Assembly (NCBI GenBank): GCA_032622095.1
Contig: CP136069.1
Span: 168,570,394-168,634,393, forward strand
Origin: Siphonodentalium dalli
Taxonomy: Eukaryota; Mollusca; Scaphopoda; Gadilida; Siphonodentaliidae
Length of the DNA: 64,000 bases
Reading direction: 5' to 3'
This document shows positions 48,511 to 60,283 of the stretch, piece after piece (position 1 is the stretch's first letter; each line of letters opens with the position of its first letter). Under the pieces are notes generated by a model. It searched no databases and was not told the DNA's origin. It worked only from the letters and a program-made list of their open reading frames with translations. Both the position numbers and the translations under genes were made by a program.

Positions 48511-49364
48511 TGAACAAATTAATTTGAATTTAAAACAATTCTGTGTCGAAAAAGGGCAATAACTCCGTCAAAATGAGTCCGACTGAACGGAAAATTGCAG
48601 GTGCACAGGTTCCCATGCTAGTTGATATATGTGCCAAGTGTATACAAAACATTACTGGAAAATGACAGACTAGGACAAATTCCGGACGCACGGACGGGCG
48701 GACGAGGGTCATTAATATAGTCCGACGGAATGTAGGGGGACAATTAAACGAGGAAAACGCTCGTCTGGCACATAATACATCTACTCTATCGCAAACAGTA
48801 GTAAAAGGTAAACATAATTTTCCCTTCACACGTAAAGGTGAAGTTTGATTGTGATTCTATGAGGCATAGAATCACGGAGGGATAAATTGCCGCCACCCCC
48901 CCCCCAAAAACACCCCACTTCCTAGGCAACTTCAGACACATACATGTACTTCAAAGATTGACGAAAGGGACTACCACTATCTCCATTGCTCATGTTGTGA
49001 GTCTATGCCCCGCAGTATCACAATCAATCCAACACCAGTTTATTGTATGCCAAGGCTTAGTATAGATCGAGTGGAATGATGGCCCTGGTGTCGCAGTTCT
49101 TCTGATAGAACACGTCGCCGTTAATGGGCGGAGTTACTTAGCTGTCTTCTCGTCACCCATTGCCTGAAATATTATAATCAGTATTGCCTGCTGTAGTATA
49201 CATGTATCGCGTGAGCGGAGCGGATCACTAGGTTTTGCATATTCCAGAAAACAAATGTGTGTAATGCCAATGAATGTTAACGAAACCCTGTCGATTGTGC
49301 AGTAAATGTTTAACAGGACGTAATTTCGTGAATCTAAGTTTTTAATCTTTGACAGCAATCCACC
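48511..49364. promoter_or_regulatory. Upstream region of the PAN-CLECT gene
   Basis: Contains a poly-C tract (48896-48905) and GGACG-rich short repeats (48680-48705). The 5' UTR of the gene must end just before 49365, but no convincing TATA or initiator motif can be assigned. Confidence 0.3.
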
Positions 49365-49617
49365 ATGATTATTTTTGTACTTCTCGTGTTATCTTTCTTT
49401 CTGCCAACAGCGACTCAGACAATCTCAGACATTAAGGAGGCCAAATTTATTAAAGGCGGCGGCCAATTGAATATGGATTATATCTTGACAACAACAAAGT
49501 CGAGATCAGAACTGGATTGTGGGCAACAATGCTTTAAAACACCAGGATGCAGATCCTTTGCCGTCAATGGCTCCAACTGTGTACAATATCGTGACGAGAG
49601 TGGAACGCTAAAACGGG
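49365..49617 (+). CDS. Secreted PAN/Apple-domain protein, exon 1
   Basis: The ATG opens a clear signal peptide (MIIFVLLVLSFFLPTATQT), followed by a PAN/Apple-type module. Cysteines fall at about residues 52, 56, 62 and 72 in the pattern LDCGQQCFKTPGCRSFAVNG...C, with an NGS glycosylation sequon at about 68. The exon ends CGG G|GTAAGC in phase 1 after 84 codons. PAN domains bind proteins or carbohydrates outside the cell, and in molluscs they often precede C-type lectin domains. The next exon with a compatible phase is the lectin exon at 60077. Role inferred: secreted recognition or adhesion protein. Confidence 0.82.
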
Positions 49618-52307
49618 GTAAGCATTTTACTCGTACAATGTTGTTTGTTATTGTTGTTGGAGCAACATCTGGAATTTCATATCGTTTTAATTTCACTACT
49701 TAAGAAGTAGAATCTGAGAGCACCTACATTATAAACGCTCACAACACATACACAACTAGAATGCACTCACTGGAGCTGCCTATACTTGCGCCCATCACAC
49801 ATTTGGCATGTTGTGTGGTGTCTTGCCAACAACAGTTTGAACCACGGGTGCTGGCCCCTCGTTTGAGAGATCGATAAAAAAAATCTAGATATCAAATCTC
49901 TGTTCATCCATCGCTGAAATAGTTGTGTGTACGGACATAATATCCCTGTTATGATGATATGGACCCCAGTTGGCTGCATATTAGGAACGATAACTCTATC
50001 CGATCTAATTACAGGTGAGACATATTGGTAGTGTTTTTTTACCTGTTAACCAACTATCAGATTTAGGCCACTCCGATGCATGGTGTATTATCTACATGTA
50101 TATTACGTGAGGACCTTGATGGGGATTTTTTGAAGTTTTTGAAATTTTTGAACTTTTTGAAATTTTTCAATATTGTTCATTTATGAACGATTTATTACCA
50201 AAATAAAACCAGATAACAATGCAAATTAGGTATATATGTGGATTTAAATTACAATTGATGCAACCATTTCATATTAGCGCGTGTTCATTTTTTTACAGTA
50301 TGTACTTCCGGTATGACGTAACATGTTCGCGGAAGGACAGACAGACAAAGATCCGAACCGAAAACATTACTTGCGTCCAGCATGGACTGGCGCAGGTAAT
50401 TATGAATGTCAATCACTGGAATGCTATACATAGATATAGACTCGTGACGAAGTTTCCAGGTCAGAAGCGACTGGTTGTATCATAGAAACTTGTTATGTAT
50501 GACGAAATCACAAACCCCTGCATAGGTATACCCCCTCGATTATAAGTTATTTGTACAATCTGCAACATTATTTTTTCATTGTAACTATAAGTTCAACTGC
50601 GTTCCGCGAATCTGCTGAACAGTATACGGTGAACTGCTTAACGGGCATGGCTGTTGGTCATATGGTGTCATCTAACTGTATCTGTGTATAATCGCCCCTG
50701 TTGCGATTAGAACCTGCAGGCTGCAACTGAGTTGTCTGCGTTGGGGTGAATCGGCTGAACTGTAGCCGATAAACTCCTGAACGGATTTTGGACTGCTTAA
50801 CTCACATTGTGGTCATTAAAATGGTGTCCCCCTAAAATGGTGTCTGAGTGAGAGAGAGAGAAATACAAATGTCCTGTATTTTTGTATGATGTTCATTCTG
50901 TGGTAGATATATATGGAATTAATGGGACCAACTCACATCATAAAAGGCGACTAATTGAACATAACTAATAATAATAACATTATAAAACAAAAACAACTTT
51001 TGTGAGGATAGCAACATTTTTGAATGTGGGATTCCCGTTTCTGCATTGCAAAATACTACATTTTGTTGGTGTGTTCCAAGTCGGGACCTGATCTCGCGAA
51101 ACTACCTGGTCACGAGATGGGATCGGCGATTATTGTCAATCAACATCAATCTTTGGACAAAAGCGTGATGCGCGCTGCATCGATATTGGTGTGTTGGTGT
51201 CGCCAAACCTGAGCGCGTGAAAGCGGCTTACCTCCGTATTGTATAGTGTCGTTTACATTGGTGTAGATCTGTGTACAGTTCTACACGCATACTAGCGTAA
51301 ACGGGTATACACAGAAATGCACACAGGAAGAAAACGGTATTCGTTCGTATCCGTTAAAGTCACGGTCAACACCGAGGCATTGCGACAGGAAAATCGGATT
51401 TTATTAATCGTTACTGGGGCTTGGTGTATATGTGCTTAATTTTTGTTTGTTCAACCCACGCGCATTCAAGCTATTCCATGGCATAAGATGGTTCGTGACG
51501 GGTATAACATTTAAGTACTTTGTACATGGCTGAGCAAACATCTGGGACTATTCTGCATATTGCTGAATCATAAATAAGAAACTTGGTTCGCAACCAGAGC
51601 CAGGAATCTCAGAGTGACACACATTTTTTTATACGGCGTCAACGTTTTCTGAAATTGTGCGTCATGTTCCCTGCTTCTCGTAGACTCGGCTCTACTCGGC
51701 TGAATCTATGAACGATGCTGATGCGACACCAGGGACGTGGCACCCTCAACTTTAGTAATTTCATAAAAGACACAATATTTGTTGGAAATTTCACACCAAC
51801 ACTATGTTGAAATTGTTCTTGTATAGTTTAAAGCTCGTGCGATTGGTTCAAGCGGAGTGTGCAGTTGGAAATTCCAATGTGCCCCCCCCCCCAACGTATG
51901 CACTATAGGCACGTCCCTGTTCGGCATAGTTTTGGTCTGCTGATAGTGCATGATTCATTTTTTGTCCGGCCTAAACTGACGCGAACGCGTAGTTAATTGT
52001 CCATTACCTGGTGTATACTGATGAGCGCACGCTCTCTATATACCAGTTGTTGTGATCACAGTAATCCGCGATACAAGACTTCACACAGTTCTGCATACAG
52101 ATTTACACCAATGTAATCGCACCAATAGGGGTACCTGTATGCATTCGCCGTCAGAGAGGGGATCGCGGGGCGCGTGTGATCATGGTGATGCGGATTTCTC
52201 ACCCTCCAATTTTCAACAACTGGAAAAGTTCATGCCTGAACCAACTGGAGTTAGAAAGCTCAGACCGACCATGACCATAGGTTGTGATTGTCCCCATAGT
52301 TTAAGTT
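49618..52307. other. Intron of the PAN-CLECT gene, left part
   Basis: No further exon with compatible phase. An AG/GT-bounded open segment at 50306-50395 was considered and rejected. A short AGAG run lies near 50850. Confidence 0.4.
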
Positions 52308-52613
52308 TCCAATCAATGTTTTGGTTTGTTGATTGGGGTAGTCACGACGTTGTCAGTTTTACGGGTGGAGGAAAGTCCACAGAGAGTAAATTTCACCGAG
52401 AAATCACCCCGCTGTGTGTAGAAACCACCGACCCTGAAAAGCAACAGACAAACATGCCCAGATACACGAAAAAGATTATCCTCACTTAGCGTGGATCGCC
52501 AATCCGCGCTTTTTGATGATCGAACCAGCTTCGTCGGCGCTCGACGACCTGTGGCGGCATTACGCACTGAATACTCTACCAACTGGACCACCGGGGTCCC
52601 CTCCAATCAATGT
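52308..52613 (-). mobile_element. tRNA-derived SINE with 12-bp target duplication
   Basis: TCCAATCAATGT occurs at 52308-52319 and 52602-52613 and brackets the element. On the minus strand, box A TGGTCCAGTTGG (52590-52579) and box B GGTTCGATCAT (52526-52516) form a tRNA-like head. The 3' part carries GGACTTTCCTCCACCCGTAA and ends ACCCCAATCAACAAACC, typical of the conserved 3' domain and tail of molluscan SINEs. A 145-codon plus-strand ORF overlapping it is not real. Confidence 0.82.
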
Positions 52614-53786
52614 ATAGTGTAAATTATTGTGTTTTCAGATCAAGATCCAACTATACATTGTTCAATTTTGAGTCAAAATATTAGACTGAAATTATATTCA
52701 GTTCGAGACATTCCAACCCCCATCTCTGGGTTATTGCGTTAGGTTCGTAACTTCTAACTGGTTCTGAAAAATAATGAGGTATATACATGTATCAATTAGA
52801 ATATTGCAAACTTAAAGAGGAGATATTCAGTTGTCTCTGGAGTTGTGAATTTAGAGGGGTGAAAAAGTTAATTATAAGTTGAACACCCCGACCCCAATAA
52901 AAACCCCTAATCACGTCCCGGCATGTTTCGCTCATGTCGCTACTCCCCTGTTCGGGACTATTATGACAGTACGATAACGGCTGAAATTGTCAAGTCCATG
53001 TCTTATATTTAAATCATGCTGTGAACGTGGTGTCTTAAAGTTGGAACGTCAGATTTCCTCAAAATACTAGTACTCATCACAAACTTGGATTTTGTGTCGC
53101 AGCCAAACTTTTGTAAAACTTTTAGCAGCTGGAAATTACATGCATTCCTGGTAAATTAGTTGGAAGAACCTGACAATAGGTTGAAATTGTTATAATTCTG
53201 TGATTTTGGGATCACGCATTTTTTTTTTGGTACCAACATTCGATTCTTTTCCTAATTTCGGTCAAATGTCTGAACTGAAATGGTAATCAGTTGAAAACAA
53301 TTCGAACCATTTATTACAGGGAATATCAGGTGGGGATTTGCAACAACTGGAAATTATGAGGTAACTGTTGGAACTGGTCAATTATTTGGGGAGAGGGAGC
53401 GACAGGTGGGTTGCAATGTAATTTCGCGGACTTGGGAATTGTCAATAAGTTGAAAGAAAACTTATAGAAAGATTTTAACTAACTATCCCCGTGTTTGAAG
53501 TTATTTAAAATAATTGTCCAGAAAATGAAATAGTCGAAAGGGGTTCTCGAAAAAAGGAATAAATATTGCGCTGAAAAAAAGCAATTATATCCAACATATC
53601 CACGCGCAAATACGCAAATAATCGACCTATAATGTGAAATAGGTACATTATTTGATTCCGAAATAAGCAGATAATGGACTCTTACCCGTTATTTCGTTTT
53701 ATGGCGCGGACCACAGTGAAAACACCTGTTAAAGAGAGTACACTTGAAAAGTCGTGAGTTGGCTTATTTTACCATTATGCGCACAT

Positions 53787-53887
53787 AATCTGCTTAGAAT
53801 CGCCTCATTATGAGTCGATAAATGTTACTAAAATGTTCCCATTTTCAGCACATTATCGACTCAAAATGAGGGGATTCTAAGCAGATT
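53787..53887. repeat. Inverted repeat, ~38-bp arms
   Basis: AATCTGCTTAGAATCGCCTC and the following bases (53787-53824) pair with 53851-53887 with two mismatches and one indel, around a 26-bp spacer. The flanks share TTAT/ATAA-rich pieces. It is possibly a small foldback element. Confidence 0.75.
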
Positions 53888-54191
53888 GTCTACCTAAAAC
53901 AAGTTATATTATCAGCAGATGATGTGCTGGTTTTCGGGAGAACATGCTGATTATATCAGTTCTCACATGTTTTCGTTGCTGTTATTGACTTTCCTGTGAT
54001 GCCAAAGTTAGCTCATTTAATTCTTCCGGTGATTTAAATGGTATGAATATTGAAAGTTATACATATTGCATTAGTGCTCCTCCAAACACACACACTGCCC
54101 TTATGCGCGTCCCTATATACATGTACGTGCCTTCTTTTCATTATTGTAATATAACTGAGTCAGTTGGAAAAGTATGTAATTAAAAGAGAGA

Positions 54192-54215
54192 CTGGACGAC
54201 CATTTGGTCATCCAG
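54192..54215 (+). other. Small hairpin resembling the LINE A/B 3' hairpin
   Basis: CTGGA/TCCAG outer and GACCA/TGGTC inner arms around TT. The GACGACCATTTGGTCAT core resembles the LINE A hairpin core but lacks its bulge and any microsatellite tail. It may be a LINE 3'-end relic. Confidence 0.3.
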
Positions 54216-55763
54216 CCAGGGATAGTCACCATGCATGTGAGATAATACCTTGCTGTGCATGTATAAACATCTTTGTCGCATATAGATGTGATATGTGGTA
54301 ACCGATTGGTATAAATATGGATGCCAAACCGTACTTGGAAAGTTTCATTACCGAGAGTTTTGTTATTTTCTGTGATCTCTTGTACTTTCCATTAAGCTTA
54401 TATGACGGGAATTCCATCCGCATGTTTATTTTAAACATTTCATACCATTTGTCTGCCATATACTGCTACTATCACCGTTTTTCATCAAATGTTATAGGGT
54501 GGATCTCCAATTTCCCTTGGAAACAAATTGCGTTGGATGGGTGGTTGTCCGAGATCGGACAGGAAAAAACTCACGTACACAGGGTGGTGCTCCCACCAAA
54601 TAAAACCCCAGAACTTTCAACCTTGTTGAATTCCTGGATTTTTTTCCAGGCCCCTCTGGTCACAATAACAAATTTTCCAGTCATTTCCATGACATTTCCT
54701 TATTTTGTGCCACAATGTCTCGTTTTGTCTTAATATTATTTTGAGGGTTTTTGCTGTTATATTGTATATCCAGTCCAGCAATAATTTATTCCCAAATGAT
54801 GAATTAGTGCTTTTATTTATACACCCGCACCCAATGCGAATTACGTTCCCATTGCAAGACTACGAGCACTCCCTATTTATCATTGTCGACCACACCCATC
54901 GATAGCAGATTGCACAAGAAAATCTGACGCAATTCATCTAAAGGCAGTATTCTATCAAACAGTGCGAGGATAGTATAAATAAGACTAAACTATAACGCCA
55001 ACTAAAGGCATGCATGATTTACAATCAAATTACTAATCTGTATCGTTACTGCGAAACCTGAAATCGGTATTCTCGTCTAAGATTCAAGTTTCGGCTTATA
55101 CAAAAATCTCATACCTCAGTTTAATACTATTACCTATAACACACATAATTATAGATTATAGTAAATTGTGTCCAGTCCATATATAATTATAATCTTTCCT
55201 CTACAGGCATAGCAATATAACACAATTCCTATTTGGTTAACATAAAGATAAATTATTCCAAAAAATACTTAGGTTTCTGTGACCAGAACTTCTATGTTAC
55301 CATATGGTACGAACTATGAACAGCTCCGACACAGGCTTGAATGCCAGTAAGAAGGCAAACCATGGTTTACGTAAACCTGAGTTTCAAAAAGACGAGAATA
55401 AGGACAATAATCCCAGCTTACTCACTTCAGAGTTAGGTAACACACCGCGATCACTGTGGTCTGGGCCCGGTCTAGACTATAGTTTACGTGAAACCTGGTC
55501 CAGACCAGAGACCAGAATTCGGCCGTAGACGTCTAGCATATCATTCACGTATCAAATGAAGACCCCCACCTGGTGGCATAGCAGACTATACGGGTACGCG
55601 ACCGCCGTGTGAGGACCAGAAGGCTCTGTCTACCACTTATCATTTTGGAGGAAATCGATGTTGAAATTATCTAGACGGGAACTACCAAGTAAATCGTGTT
55701 CAGTGTTTGTCGTCATGTTTTCAAATGTTAAAGCTAATTAATACTATATCCGAGATTTCAGGT
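54216..55763. other. No supported gene
   Basis: A 138-codon plus-strand ORF (54317-54733) and a 74-codon ORF (55304-55528) have no recognisable motif or splice context and are left uncalled. Confidence 0.3.
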
Positions 55764-56141
55764 CTAGAAACTCGCGAGTTTTATAATAAAAGACAAAATT
55801 GTGTTTGGAGATAGAACCTTTTGCTTACGCAACCGTCTTCTCGCTTCCGAATCAGAGTGCACATGGAGATAGAACACTCTAGCCTGAATTTTCCGCCATT
55901 TTATGTTTGTCATAGTGGTTAAATTCGACAGAAGTTGATTCAAGAAATATGTTGTATTATCTCTCACAGTTTGTGAGGGGGTTGTGTTAGAGTATATGAG
56001 CGAGTGATCACTATTCTTTGCCATTTGGATGAATGTTTGTAAGAATGCACATTGACCTGAAAAATGGCGTGAAGCGCAGAAGCGCTTCTCGCATTTTCCA
56101 GGTTCACATGCATTCATACACCATAGAAATGAAAGAAACAA
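55764..56141 (-). CDS. Unknown Cys/Asn-rich ORF, possibly secreted
   Basis: An open minus-strand frame of about 125 codons runs to a TAG at 55764. The first in-frame ATG is near 56117. The frame stays open a little upstream as RNQLLFLSFLWC, which would make a signal peptide if an exon joins there. It is followed by CEPGKCEKRFCASRHFSGQC, two NTT sequons, an NLT sequon and a basic C-terminal part (EARRRLRKQK). It lies inside the PAN-CLECT intron on the opposite strand. No family recognised; a chance ORF cannot be excluded. Confidence 0.25.
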   Translation of the reverse strand: MFLSFLWCMNACEPGKCEKRFCASRHFSGQCAFLQTFIQMAKNSDHSLIYSNTTPSQTVRDNTTYFLNQLLSNLTTMTNIKWRKIQARVFYLHVHSDSEARRRLRKQKVLSPNTILSFIIKLASF

Positions 56142-56435
56142 TAATTGATTTCTTATAATTACATATCACAAGGCAATAATTTGATATAAGTAGGCATATG
56201 CCACAGAAATATCAAGGATGGTGCCATTTCGTTCAGTTAGTCTATTTGGCTCAAATGGGGAGTGTATTATCGACTAAAAAAGGTCAACGATATCATGACC
56301 GTATAATTGATATCTTGACGGTATGGTCTAATTAAATAGTTATGTTGTGTAAGCAGATCCGTTGTCTGTTTGTCCGTAACGATGTGTGTGATTCTAATAG
56401 TTCTGACGCATGCCCAGGTCAATCAAGTTACATAA

Positions 56436-57590
56436 TAATAATAATAATAATAATAGAGAACATTTATATAGCGCTTTTCCCAAAAGGCCCAAAGCGCTCG
56501 GCCACAACACAAGTTCACGCACAAATATGCAATATACAAGTGGGTCACGTAATAAACATATGCAGAACTAAGAGGCATCACTCTCAGGGACGACGTTTCC
56601 ATAGTAGAATTCGAAAATTTCCGATTTAAGTAATGTTTTAAAAGTGTCCATGGTATCGGCTTTCTTTGTGTCGGCCTGTAGCCCATTCCAGACGGACGGA
56701 GCATGATATTCAAATGATCGTCTTCCGTAGTTTTCCGAGTCACGTCTAGGAACAGCCATCAGATTTAGATCTTCTGATCGCAATTCGCGCGGCGGAGAGT
56801 ACATATTGAGAATAGAGTCAATATAAACCGGCAAAGGCTTTGTGATGTCATTTGAGAATTTCTTATAACAAAAAGTGGCACATTTATAATCAATTCGAGC
56901 TTCAATTGGAAGATAGTGTAGTTTCGCGAGAAGAGGTGTGACGTGGTCAAATTTATGTTTTCGTAGAGCAATGCGAGCCGAAATGTTAATTATTCTCTGC
57001 AGCTTTGCCAATTGATCTTGTGGCAGACCAGCGAATAGAGCATTGCAATAATCCAGTCGTGAAAATACAAATGAAGAGATCAAAGTCTTCGTGGATTCTA
57101 CCGACAGATGTGATCGCATATGAGAAATACGCCGAAGTTCCAGAAATAAGGACTTGCACAGTGTGTTTATATGGGACTTCATGGACAGTCCTTTGTCTAA
57201 AATCACTCCTAAATTTTTGGCGTTATCTGAGAAATCGATGTCGGCGCTGCCAATGCGTAGGGAGGTAACCTTGATAGCTTTTAAACGCTGATCCGTACCA
57301 CAAAACATTAGTTCAGTTTTGTTCTCGTTGATGTGAAGTTTGTTCACCTCCATCCACTGTTTGACTTGCATCACCCCTGACTGCAAATGTGCGAGTTTTA
57401 AGTCTATATCGCACTGCATAAAAGAAATGAACATCTGGGTAGCATCAGCATACATGTGGTAGCTGATACCGTTACCAGCTATTATGCTTCCGAGAGGTTG
57501 TGTGTATGCCGAATATAAAACGGGTCCCAGAACTGACCCCTGTGGAACACCGTATCGAATAGATCGCGATTTCGAACACGCGTCCATTAA
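56436..57590 (-). mobile_element. 5'-truncated L2-like LINE (RT C-terminal half)
   Basis: A single open frame of 339 codons (57587-56568) starts at [14 protein letters not shown]. It carries YADATQM in place of the catalytic YADDTQ, then [39 protein letters not shown], and a C-terminus with PPRELRS and APSVWNGL. These are the hallmarks of L2/CR1-group reverse transcriptases. The 3' UTR has the hairpin AGCGCTTTGGGCC...AAAAGCGCT (56498-56470), then GCGCTATATAAATG and a TTA repeat tail. It is truncated abruptly at 57590. The lost second Asp means it cannot be active. Confidence 0.92.
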
Positions 57591-58241
57591 AACAATATAA
57601 ACATATAATTTATTTCAACCGTATACCCTCAAACGAAAAGGAATAGGAACAAAAAGACGTTTGGAACTGTGTCTCGTGCACAGTATCAGACAAGCCTGCC
57701 AAAATGTTGGGTGCACTCTAAAATATTTTTTATACTGAAGAAGGAGTGTTTATTTTCGGTAGAAAATAACAGAATTTCCCTAGTCACCAATTTCACCAAA
57801 AACAAAGAATAAAACCAGAGTGGTTTCATCTTTTGGATTTTCGTGGCTAACGGGCCGCACAGTCTATCCGAAGGAACAACTCAGTTAATAACTAACATTG
57901 TGTTCTTGTGAAAATGCTTTGGTCCACCATCTGGTAGACTGTTTGTCGCTTTGATTTGTTCTCCAAGTATATGGAAGCAAACAACACACTATTCTAATGA
58001 TGGTTACTCGGTTATAATTATTACCGTGGATGGTACATGAGCCATAGTTCCATGCCCACACAATATGAGCGATCGGCACATAAAAAATGTCCGAGAACAA
58101 AGTACATATACGTGTGACCCGAGATACTCTCGCAACATCAATTCAAATCGGAAAACAACTGCGCTTCCACTTTGAAATATAAAAAAAGCAAAGTCTGACG
58201 AACTGTCATGTCCATTATAAAACACCACAACTGATCGAACT

Positions 58242-58350
58242 ACATCAATTTTGTTCAACTTCCATGTCGCTGCAATTCGATGTCTAAACTTAGACGGGAC
58301 TCACTTACATGTAGTAATCTTACGACATGGAAGTTGAACAAAATTGATGT
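58242..58350. repeat. Perfect 28-bp inverted repeat
   Basis: ACATCAATTTTGTTCAACTT plus eight bases (58242-58269) is exactly inverted at 58323-58350 with a 53-bp spacer. No TTAA or other target duplication is obvious. It probably marks a small foldback element. Confidence 0.85.
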
Positions 58351-58666
58351 GCAACTTTTTCGACTGAAAAAAAAAAACGAACATAATGGAAGTGGAAAAT
58401 CGAACGACGAACCATATTGATGTATGGCTCATTGAATGTTTCTCCTGCTACACCCAACTACATAAAACGATAACAGTATGTGCGAAACAATAGTTGATAC
58501 TTCGGATCAGATTCATACATCAACACAAGATGATCACGCTGGCAGCATTAATTGCGCTCTGTTATTGGAGCATTCGGCGGATAAGGTGCGCCATCGTATT
58601 GTAACTAACATATATGCCAAACCTGCGTGAAAACAAGTGACACATTTAAAACATCACGTTTAGTTC

Positions 58667-59066
58667 TTAACCCTTTACCCAACAAACCAGCCAAAACCGG
58701 CCAAATAAAGCTTCAACAGCCTAAAATATCTTCGGTCTGTCTCAATAGAACCATACACATATGGATATCATTGGAACCGGATCCTTGATTACATTGTGAT
58801 AGTTACAGTTATGCCCTGTGCCAATGCATTCTCTTATATATGCGAGTCGACCATAGGTCGCCTCGCATATATAAGAGAATGCATTGGCCTAAAACAAATC
58901 TTTTTTTAACACTTTTTACCATGTTTTCTTACATTCTTTAACAATTTTATAATTTTTAATGTGTTAAGCCAATGCATTCTCTTATATATGCGAGGCGACC
59001 TATGGTCGACTCGCATATATAAGAGAATGCATTGGCACAGGGTCCTTCTGTTGGGTAAATGGTTAA
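58667..59066 (-). mobile_element. Twin-hairpin TTAA MITE, copy 2 (inverted)
   Basis: TTAA|CCCTTTACCCAACA at 58667 and TGTTGGGTAAATGG|TTAA at 59063-59066. It is the reverse of the copy at 45768, with hairpins at 58821-58887 and 58969-59035. It lies in the PAN-CLECT intron, 1.0 kb before the lectin exon. Confidence 0.9.
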
Positions 59067-60076
59067 TTGGCGAAGATAATGGCCGCTGGATGACTTGTTT
59101 ATTATTTGTTATAATTGTTTATAATATAGACCTACGAATGTATTAGCTTCTTAGAAGCTATATTCTAGATTTATTAACATGTTCTATACTAAATATTATC
59201 ACACCAAGTTAAAAAAAAGTGCACATCGGAATGGCATAGTATTGATCTAGATGAATGTACTGATAATATAAGTAGACGGTACAAGTGCGGATGGACTCCT
59301 ATTTATTGAGGGAAATATTAAGATGTAAAAACACTTGAACATGTATACTAATTTGGTGAATAGATCAGTTTAAATATAGTTTATCTCTTCGTGGCAACAA
59401 GTACAGCAACACAATTAGTATAAAACCGATTTCAGGACTACAACTAGCTGTTTGTAAATATAAGACAATTCGGTATACTACATGTAGGCATATTTGTCCA
59501 TAAAGCATAATAAAATGGTTTATTTCTGAAGAAGCTGAGCGTAATTCTCAATGAAATTTGCCTAGTGTGCTAACAAGAAAAATTCTCCCTCTTTACTTGG
59601 TACACTCCTGGTAGGTCCGAATTTTTTCGCGAGACGTCTGTTCTAAAAATAGCCAAATAATTCTAAAGACAATTGATAGTGACAGAAGTCTTTCCGACAT
59701 TATTATTGTGTCCTCGCTTCATATCCATTATTTCATACCCCGAATAAAACTTACTGGGAAGAGAACCAGATCATATACCCATGTTTGCGAAATACCATTT
59801 GTACCACTCCCCTCTTGTGTTCGAATGGTACCTCAAACTTTCCAATGGAATTGTTCAACTTGACACCCAATAAGTGATGGCCATTTCAAACCCAAATGTT
59901 GACAAAAAGTAGACATTATGCTGTTGTTTGTAAAAAACAAACAGCAGGAGAACAATTTCAACCTATTTGTGGTGTAATGTTTCCAACTAATGTCGTGACA
60001 TGCATGAAATCCCACCGACTTGTCATCACGTCCCTGTCCTTAAACCATCTATAATTTAGTTATTCGTTCTCTCCAG
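59067..60076. other. Intron of the PAN-CLECT gene, right part
   Basis: AT-rich, with a partial repeat near 59950-60040 related to 35740-35830. The intron ends in the pyrimidine-rich acceptor ttcgttctctccag at 60076. Confidence 0.4.
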
Positions 60077-60283
60077 TTTGCACCAGCTACCCTGGGTACT
60101 CACCACGCACACTCAATGGAAAGGAATACTGTCTGAGGTTTGATGCGCATACCATGTACAATAGCGGCGATGATGCTCGTGAGGATTGCATGACTCTACC
60201 TGGGGCCCACATCATCACCATAGAAAGCAGAGCGATGCTAGACGCGCTCCAGGAATATCTTGACACTATTGGGCATGGAACAG
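60077..60283 (+). CDS. C-type lectin domain exon (PAN-CLECT gene)
   Basis: The acceptor tctctccag precedes (TT)TGC ACC, and the donor after ACAG is GTATGG. The exon starts and ends in phase 1, matching the PAN exon. It encodes CTSYPGYS, then KEYCLRFD, SGDDAREDCMTLPGAHIITI and RAMLDALQEYL. The cysteine order, the A..DC segment and the L/I-rich I.I.S..M...L helix fit the first half of a CLECT domain. The WIGL-type segment and the Ca2+-binding EPN/QPD and WND motifs would be in later exons, which I could not find before the window ends. Sugar specificity is therefore unknown. Product: extracellular lectin. Confidence 0.85.

Noticed and set aside
50306-50395. AG/GT-bounded open segment (YFRYDVTC...ENITCVQHG), looked like a half sushi/CCP exon between the PAN and lectin exons
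   Set aside because: Its open frame needs a phase-2 upstream exon, but the PAN exon ends in phase 1. In the compatible phase it hits a stop after a few codons.
52052-52489. 145-codon plus-strand ORF
   Set aside because: Overlaps a SINE in antisense and has no recognisable motif.
54317-54733. 138-codon plus-strand ORF
   Set aside because: Random-like composition, no motif, no acceptable splice or start context.
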